This document shows, in pieces, positions 57,353 through 64,000 of a DNA stretch of 64,000 bases. The notes beneath the pieces were generated by a model, which saw only the letters and a program-made list of their open reading frames with translations, had not been told where the DNA came from and did no database searches. A program made the translations under genes and the position numbers. Every line of letters begins with the position of its first letter. Within the stretch, counting starts at the first letter, position 1. Source of the DNA: Isoetes taiwanensis (Eukaryota; Streptophyta; Lycopodiopsida; Isoetales; Isoetaceae); assembly GCA_021234155.1 (NCBI GenBank), contig JAJEKV010000100.1:3076116-3140115 (forward strand). Reading direction: 5' to 3'.

Positions 57353-58526
57353 GCTTACAGTAAAAGCATAAATTTTCCTTCATACACTTATCATATTCAA
57401 CTTTCTTCTTTTCTTCATCCATCTGTGACATTGCATTCAAAGGTAACTTAGGAATATTATGAGAAGTTTGATGGACCTGAGAGTTTGATTCATCTCTATA
57501 ATTCCTCCGGAAATTTCCTCTTTGTTGCTCTCTACGATTGGCATTCTTCTCCTCCTTAAGGATGCTCTTGAAATATCGAGCCTTGTGCTCTGCTTCTTCC
57601 AAGGTAAGTTGATCACATCCAACTAAGTGTTTAAGCTCCATATCTAGTCCTTGCACAAAAAGACTAGCTAATTCCTGCAGTTAAAGACTAATTATTACTT
57701 TTATAATACCTATTTAGAGAATGATGCTTGCTTAATAGAATAACTCTTGCCTTTGAATCTAACTTTGGACAATGTCGTTCCCAAGTAGAGAATTCTTGTA
57801 TATAATTATCCAAGGATTGCCCTTTCTGTTTACACTCCATGAATTTGTTCATCTGTATAATATGAAAGGAAGGTGGACAATATTTCGATACGAAGAGTTC
57901 CTTGAAAGTCTCCCAAGCGACTTCTTCATCAATCACTTTATGTGTTGCCTTATGACGATTCCACCACATTAAAGTGTTCTCAGTCAGGCTCAATGCCACT
58001 ACTCCCACCTTTTCTTCTTTAGGAACTTGTCTTACAACAAAATAATTTTCAGCCTTCTGAATCCAAGCTTCTGCCTTAACTCTATCCTTATCAAAACCAT
58101 CAAATAGTTCCAACTTATATTTTTTGGCAATCTCCCTTAAAGCAGATGACTTCTTTTGTGCTTGAGAACTTTCCTTCCCTTGGCTCATAGGCGTAGATGA
58201 TGCCGTATCCTCTTCTTTGTTCCTTTTCCTCTGCCTAGAGTGCGAGCTTAAGGGCATAGATTCTCGTTGGTGGCTTCTCCCACTATGTGCTCTCAATACT
58301 TGTGGACCTCCCACATCTCCCTGTTTAATAAGAAAATTTCCCTTAAACAGCTTGCAAGTTATTGATCTCTGATCTGTCTTTGCCCTTGTTGCAGATTCTC
58401 GATTTGCATTTGCAAGTTTTGCATTTGTTCTGCGCTAGCTCGATTCAGATCAGTAAGTTGGTTCTCTATGCTTGTTTGGAAGCTTAAGAAAGCTTGCAAT
58501 ATAGAGGATTCTAAAGTTTTCCTCAT
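57353..58526 (-). pseudogene. Ty3/gypsy gag with first half of zinc knuckle
   Basis: A likely start is the ATG at 58526 (MRKTLESSILQAFLSFQTSIE...LQMQIENLQQGQRQ, coiled coil), cut by a stop near 58365. Frame 57688-58314 holds the gag core: KLELFDGFDKDRVKAEAWIQ, KVGVVALSLTENTLMWWNR, WETFKELFVSKYCPPSF, KGQSLDNYIQEFSTWERHCP. After a frameshift near 57680 frame 57353-57656 continues (LTLEEAEHKARYFKS) to KENLCFYCK, the first Cys pair of the CCHC knuckle, where the 11.3-kb transposon is inserted. Confidence 0.9.
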
Positions 58527-59944
58527 TGTGTCAAAATTATCCTCCTCCCGATTGATGAGGACTGGATAGATGTTCCCTAGGAGGTAGTTCCATCTGGAGA
58601 ATACATAGAAATTTCGTACTCAATGAACTCTCTAAATGTCTTGAAATGACATCAAACTATCTGAACTTTCAAAACAGATTCCCTATCATGTTTTTGCTCC
58701 CATGATTCTTGTAGAGGCCATTTCCTTATTTATTATCTATGCCTCATTCATTCAATTTATTGTCTTACATCCGTTAAGCGACCATATCATGAACTAGGTT
58801 AGTTAGCTAATATCACATAGAATTTAAACATTAACAGTTAGCAAACCACCAGCTGCCCACTCCGGTCCTACACTTGTAAGAGCTGCCTCTACTCCTTGAG
58901 TTTCCTCAAGTTGGAAGGGGAAGCAGCATGTTTCTTAACATAGCCATATGCTACCCACTGGTGGATTGACCCCCCACAATCATAACTTCGCTACTTCGGG
59001 TTCCACGGATTCCACATATGTGTCCAGTGTGTCCTGCGTGTCCAACGTTTCGCTCTGCTATAATTGTGTCAGGTCCACATAGGCATATCCTATGTGTTTA
59101 CAGTGCTTACTATTAATTGCGGTCAACCTATGATAATTAAACATCGGTTACAATTTTTTTATTATTATTATTCACATTCCAATATTGCAAGTTCATGTAC
59201 ATACAAACATTAATCCCAAATTAATCACAAAGGAAAAATAGGGATTATGTCTCCATCATGGCTGGAAAGCAATTGTTATGAGTGTAACAATTGTGTAGGA
59301 ATGGTTTTTAATAATGATTATTTTGTGGCGTGTACACACCCTAACATAAGACAAATTATTGCCTTCCACAACCATTACTCGTTAAGCACACTGACACTGT
59401 CTATTTCATCACTTCTAATTATTGTGCTGATGGAAAATAGTGGATTGCTATTTCTATGTGACAAGAAGATTCTAGGTTAAAAGTTCCAATTTTCAGTCAC
59501 ATTGTGAATTCCTCGAGGAGGTGACAAAGTACTAAATGTCAAAAGGGAATGGATAAAGACCCTAACACAAAGCAGTAATAGCACAAGTTCTGTCTATACT
59601 AGATGGTAAACAATCTAGAACTACCCTTAATATGTTATTGTTCTTTGTTACACGGTACTTTTTCCCATGAGTCTTGATGCAATCATACCTCCAATATAAC
59701 CCCATTTATGGAATAGGAAATAACAACTATATTCAATGGATTGCACCTACCAATACTATACTATAATATTCTACCACAGATTCCATAGTGGGGAGTGCTC
59801 CAGTTAGGAAAAAACTAGTCCTAATACCTTGGAAATAGTATGCTGGCATTGAAAGTTATCTTGTGATAGCTTGTCCCATAAAGTCTTTGTAAATAAAAAT
59901 AACTTTGAATTCATTTTTTTTTAACTAGGTTCAACCCGTGACTG
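58527..59944. other. Leader region of the gypsy element, possibly with another insertion
   Basis: About 1.4 kb between the primer site and gag, longer than usual for such elements. Nothing recognisable in it. Confidence 0.4.
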
Positions 59945-59956
59945 GCTCTGATACCA
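59945..59956 (-). other. Primer-binding site (tRNA-Met type)
   Basis: Minus strand TGGTATCAGAGC, four bases after the LTR end CGTCACA at 59961. Complementary to the 3' end of initiator tRNA-Met, as in many plant LTR elements. Confidence 0.85.
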
Positions 59957-59960
59957 ATTT

Positions 59961-60040
59961 TGTGACGGTCCTTCGCCCGACACCTGTCATTACCAGATTA
60001 CTTCAGGTCACGCTCAAGATCCCACTGGTGCAGAACCTAC
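59961..60040 (-). repeat. 5' LTR edge of the split gypsy element
   Basis: The LTR end reads ...GGACCGTCACA on the minus strand. It continues right for an unknown length, and LINE-derived sequence begins by about 60330, so the LTR may be truncated. The distal end was not found. Confidence 0.6.
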
Positions 60041-60329
60041 ACGTCGTTCCCCAAAACCCCAAATAATATGTTGCTTCTCCTTCTGATCCTAAGCTTTTGC
60101 AACAATATCTTAATGGTCGTTTTTCTCAAAAGATATGGGGCCTTGATTACTTTGGCCCAAGTGGCGGTCATTATCATGCACACATAAATCCCACTTTGGC
60201 ACGGGGCCCCAAGCTTATTTGCTTGCTTCATTGTCGGGGAACAAGCTTGTAGCTATTGCATCAATTATACGGGGTCCCACAGTCTGGTTGAGAGCAGTAG
60301 ATGGGAGCGGCGCGGTGCGGCGGGGAGGC

Positions 60330-60713
60330 GAGACTATGTACTGTTGCCGATTCTGAGGTTATTGAAGATGAAAGCCATACTCTTACGAGTTGCCACTGCT
60401 TTTGAGATAGTCGGAATCATTTTTCGACCTTAGCATTCCATTCCACGCTTCCACAACTTCTCGACACACCATCATTGCATGACTTGGCATTATATATACT
60501 TGAGGTTCTAGATAAGCGTCGCAATTCTTGGCCCTCGGTTAGTCATTATCTAAGCTTGTCTAGTATCATCATTCTTTGCAAAGGTTTTCCCTTGAAAACC
60601 TTTCGGGCGAGTTTTAATCCTAGTAGTAATGATTGTACTAGCCCATTGTATGGGTCCCATGACCTATTGGTCTTCGTGGACGTTAAAAAAACTATTCTAT
60701 TCTATTCTATTCC
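60330..60713 (+). mobile_element. LINE 3' end: ORF2 C-terminal zinc finger and (TATTC)n tail
   Basis: The frame at about 60339 reads CTVADSEVIEDESHTLTSCH, a relic of the C-terminal Cys/His motif (family: CxxCxxxxVEDExHxLxxCxxY). After a TGA it continues DSRNHFSTLAF...LPQLLDTPSLHDLALYILEVLDKRRN, the usual end of this LINE group's ORF2. The 3' region has TTTTCCCTTGAAAACC, GGTCCCATGACCTATTGG, GGTCTTCGTGGACG, then (CTATT)4. It pairs with the copy at 15831-16010. Confidence 0.7.
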
Positions 60714-62190
60714 TTAAGCTACGGTCTTAATTCAAGGAAATAACCTTAACCCAGAAGCAACTCGACGTGACCAGCGTCGAGTCCGCATTATTGAGCTTCA
60801 TCAGTGCCCACTCGCCAGTGCTGAGTGCTTGACACTCGCGGCCTCAGTTTCTGCTTATTCTCCCCGGAGAGTTGTGGGCAGACCAAGCTGCTTTCTAGGC
60901 TACATGAGCGATCCCAAGTATTCCTATGCTAAAGCCAAATCTAGTACACAAGTAATATGCATATCTTTTTAAGAATTTCTCTCAACCAAGATGATTGGTG
61001 CTGTGTAGCTATCCCCAAGGAAATAGCTTCCCATTATAAGTAGATAGGAAGTATAAACTTAGGGAAGCATGTCTAGAGAAGTGGGTAGTGCATTCAGGTG
61101 GTCATAAAATTAGCTTGGAGCGTTGGCATATCAACCCATGGTTTGGCTAGTAAATATCTTATGGAGGCTTGTCAAGGGTTAACCCATTTAAAAATTAAGG
61201 ACCTTATATTTAAGAATAACAAAAAAAACATAACAAAAGGCTGATAACAGGTCGACAACAAGGAATACAGCAAAACCTGTAACAAAGCAGCAGTTTTGCC
61301 GGATCGTGCATAAGAAGATCGATCCATATACATATAGTCAAATCCGTGCTAGTTGCGGCCGATTTTATCCACATCGATTTACCTTTTTCTGTATTGATTG
61401 CAGCCAGGGAAGATGATTCCAAGGAAGGGACCAATCCTTCCTGATAAACACAACTGCTGGTTCTATTTGAGGAGAAGACTTAGCTTTGAATCTTCCTTAA
61501 TCCTTGTACCCTGTTACTATTAGATCTAACCTATTGCCCTATGAATAGTAAAGCATCACGTTATCCAAGCTGCTTCGATTTTGTTATTATGAGGCGATCG
61601 AAGGGATCTACCAATCTAGTGATGGATTAAATAGGGATTTCGGCCCTTGGGTTCACATAAAAACCCATCGGTTCATGGTTTAAAGCAGGAATAAAGGATC
61701 GAGATCTGCAAGCCATGCTATTATTTTTCTGATGCTGCAGCTAATACTTACCTCTGTTCTTCTATATACGCTGCTCGGATGGATTACCCCTTCTTAAAGA
61801 AAACATCAGACATAATCTTACCTCTAAATCACTTCCTCGAATCACTACTTGTCTCTCTCTAAGGTTGGCCACATGATCAAAAAAAAATTGTCTCTCGCTT
61901 TATCTGGTGAGACAATTTTATCTGCGTATAAGCCGAGAAGATGGGAGGCGAGCTTCTCGACCCTTAGCGGCCGCCGTTTATTTCTTCTCCCTCCCCGCCG
62001 AATTTTTCCTCCTATTTGTCTCCGTGATCCATCCCATATGGGATATTTCTTTCCTCAATCGATCGTCAAAATAGCGGTTATGGGATATTCGAGCTTCGTC
62101 TTCCAGCGTCCCATTTGCATTTGAAATCTCTGAAAAATCCATCCACGACACCTTGAGAGGCGGGAAATCTTAAGCCTATAAGCGTCTTTT
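60714..62190. other. Spacer without identified gene
   Basis: Short frames on both strands only. A GC-richer block with a NotI-like GCGGCCGC site at 61965-61972 may mark the 5' flank of the Harbinger relic that follows. Confidence 0.45.
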
Positions 62191-62359
62191 CGGGCATGGA
62201 TCCGGTAATACTAGGTATGATTGCAATGCTTCTAAGGGCTATTTTGCTAGGTTTAGCATTGCGAGAAGTTACGCTTGGATCTCATACAAGAGAGCGGCTG
62301 GAAGATCCTATGGCAATAGTCGAGGAAGAAGAGTTGAAGAAGACACCACTAGTCTTCAA

Positions 62360-63510
62360 TGTGTATGTTCAATATTGCTCTTGGCTGCAACCTCTCGACT
62401 AAGAAGACCACCCGAGAAGATTTTGGGTTTGTCAGAAGCGAGACTACACAATGGGATAACATTGACAATCATGCACGGAATTGCCTTCCCTCATTTGAAG
62501 ATGATATGTGGCATCGGTTCTCTGAAATGAAGAAAGGTCATTTGAAAATTTGGTTGGACTGATTGTGCCATACCTGATCGGGCGGGTGAAAAGTTAGGCC
62601 CCCGGTAGATCCCGAAGCGGTAGCCATGGTACTTTACTTTCTTGCTCATGGAGATGCCATTGCATGTCGGCCAAAGATTTTATGTTGGGAAGGCCACGAT
62701 CGAGAAAATACACCAAGAAAGTGACCTTAATTTTAGCATCAAAGACCATGCTCTACAAAAGGTTTGTTGCCTTACCCTCGGTCAAAGACTACTCGACATC
62801 ATCAAGGAATTTGAATATGCCCGCAGTGCGCCTAATATTTTTGGTCTTTGTTGATGGTTCTCACATATTTACATCTGAGAAAGCCATGGAGAAAAGACAA
62901 AGGGGATGATTACTACTGGCGGACACAAGAGACATTCACCGCCTCATGCAAGGTGTAGTAACACACTCTCGAATATTTGTCAATGTATGTGTTAGTAGAA
63001 ACGGGTTACGTGCATGATTCCAATCAGTTTAAGAAGAGCTTCTTGTACAAGAGGCTAGCATCAAAACTATTGTTCAAATGGCCTAGGAAAAAAGATTAAC
63101 AGGAGGGGAATTCTTGGATGCGGATGTAGCAGTTAGTATACCTCCAATGCTTTTGGGGGATTCACTTATCCAAGCGAGAAGATTTTTTATTAAGGTTTTC
63201 GGATGGCAAAGGGTGCTTGAGGCAAGTTCAATAAGAGGATTTGCAAAGGCGCGGGGTTTGTGTTGAGAATGGATTTGGCATAGTGAAAGAGAAATTCAGA
63301 ATTTTGAAAGCTCTTCCCATTCATGTTGGTAGGACAGCCAAGATTATTCATCTTTTGCCTGTTTGTGGAATTTACGCATAATGGAAGACACGGATTTGGA
63401 AATCTTGCCATTAGAACCCGAATTGCAGGATATTGCCTACTATGAGGCCGAGGACATGAATAAGAAATTGAAGAAGGAAGGGGGATTTGATAAGACATGT
63501 AATTTTTGAA
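62360..63510 (+). pseudogene. PIF/Harbinger (DDE_Tnp_4) transposase, broken
   Basis: Collinear pieces in several frames: DFGFVRSETTQWDNIDNHARNCLPSFEDDMW (62400-62560); HVGQRFYVGKATIEKIHQE (about 62655-62715, the helix-turn-helix GVGKSTVHKI block); FVDGSHI (about 62845, first catalytic Asp); GYVHDSNQFKKSFLYKRL (about 63005-63060, second Asp); MLLGDSLIQ (about 63148) and VENGFGIVKEKFRILKALP (about 63262-63320, the block with the third acidic residue). Stops and frame slips separate them. These enzymes excise and insert elements with 3-bp TWA duplications. I did not find the TIRs, and the 3' end may lie beyond 63.5 kb. Confidence 0.78.
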
Positions 63511-64000
63511 TAGAGATGGTAGAAATTTAGTTTGATTCATTCCATATACCTCATCTTGTTTGAGGTGTTCCCATTAATTGAATGTATTCGCCATTTGTGG
63601 GCGCGGGAATATGCACATGAACTTTTATGGAATCGGTGAATTGAAACAATGTTTGCACAAAGAAACAATGTCGCGACAACTAAGTACTAATGTTTTCTTT
63701 TTGTGCACTTTACCTAGGTATAGCAGAAGTAAAACAATGTTTGTATCTTAAGAGATTGTTTGCAAACTTTAAAGAATGTTTTACGAGTTTAAAGGAATCC
63801 TTGCAGAGTTTAAAGAATGTTTTGCGAGTTTAAATAATGTTTGCGAGTTTAAATAATGTTTCCTTTCGGTAAATGAACATATCTGTGAGGAAGTTTGCAT
63901 CTGATTGAAATGAGAAGATTAAGAAAGAAGATAATGAATAAGACAATGAAAAACATAATGAACAAGATAATAGACAAGTATAGAAGATGATGATCTGATT
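63511..64000. other. AT-rich sequence with short GAGTTTAAA repeats
   Basis: At 63750-63865 units like GCGAGTTTAAATAATGTTT recur four to five times. No gene seen. Confidence 0.6.

Larger units (their letters stand above)
42263..60040 (-). mobile_element. Ty3/gypsy element split by two later insertions, 3' part missing
   Basis: Primer site and LTR edge at 59945-59961, gag at 57353-58526, knuckle/protease at 45724-46078, protease end to RT at 42263-43073. These segments join in frame when the insertions 46079-57352 and 43074-45709, each with its target duplication, are removed. RNase H, integrase and 3' LTR are absent: the RT stops at its FGLTNAP motif, fused to a BSL phosphatase exon. Confidence 0.85.

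Overview
This window looks like nuclear DNA of a land plant with a large, transposon-rich genome. It has no bacterial-style operons, rRNA or tRNA genes that I can see. Support for a plant comes from plant-type LINE ORF1 proteins (DUF4283), Ty3/gypsy elements with plant primer sites, relics of plant gene families (a BSU1/BSL phosphatase, a GDSL esterase/lipase, a CYP78A-like P450), and one plastid and one probable mitochondrial insertion. I cannot name the species. I found no gene that looks intact and host-encoded: every recognisable host gene is a pseudogene or fragment.

Layout. 0-3 kb: 5' half of a LINE on the minus strand. 4.4-4.9 kb: plastid-derived DNA. 6.9-12.5 kb: decayed Ty3/gypsy element, minus strand. 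13.9-15 kb: 5'-truncated LINE. 15.8-23.4 kb: non-coding, pyrimidine-rich, repeat-dense tract holding a LINE 3' end with a pentanucleotide tail, a 128-bp direct repeat at both sides, small covarying hairpins and a long CT run. 23.6-24.0 kb: CpG-rich CACTA-type transposon end. 27.5-28.5 kb: pogo/jerky-type transposase relic. 29.7-34.8 kb: GDSL lipase pseudogene with a duplicated first exon, spanned by a large inverted repeat. 35.8-36.8 kb: P450 fragment, LINE reverse transcriptase fragment and a scrap of mitochondrial cox1. 37-39.6 kb: one complete LTR plus the 3' end of a chromodomain Ty3/gypsy element. 40.3-42.3 kb: seven recognisable exon remnants of a BSL (BRI1 suppressor 1-like) phosphatase pseudogene.

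42.3-60 kb is a nest. A minus-strand Ty3/gypsy element (primer site at 59.95 kb, gag at 57.4-58.5 kb, protease and RT at 42.3-46.1 kb) was split by two later insertions. One is an 11.3-kb DNA transposon with perfect 21-bp terminal inverted repeats and a 4-bp target duplication, inserted in the gag zinc knuckle. The other is a 2.6-kb LINE that carries only ORF1, inserted in the protease with a 14-bp target duplication. At its 3' side the gypsy RT is fused directly to the BSL exon.

60.3-63.5 kb: a LINE 3' end with a TATTC-repeat tail, then a broken PIF/Harbinger transposase. The genes do not form a pathway. What the window offers is a readable insertion history, and the best candidates for something new are the 11.3-kb transposon and the ORF1-only LINE.
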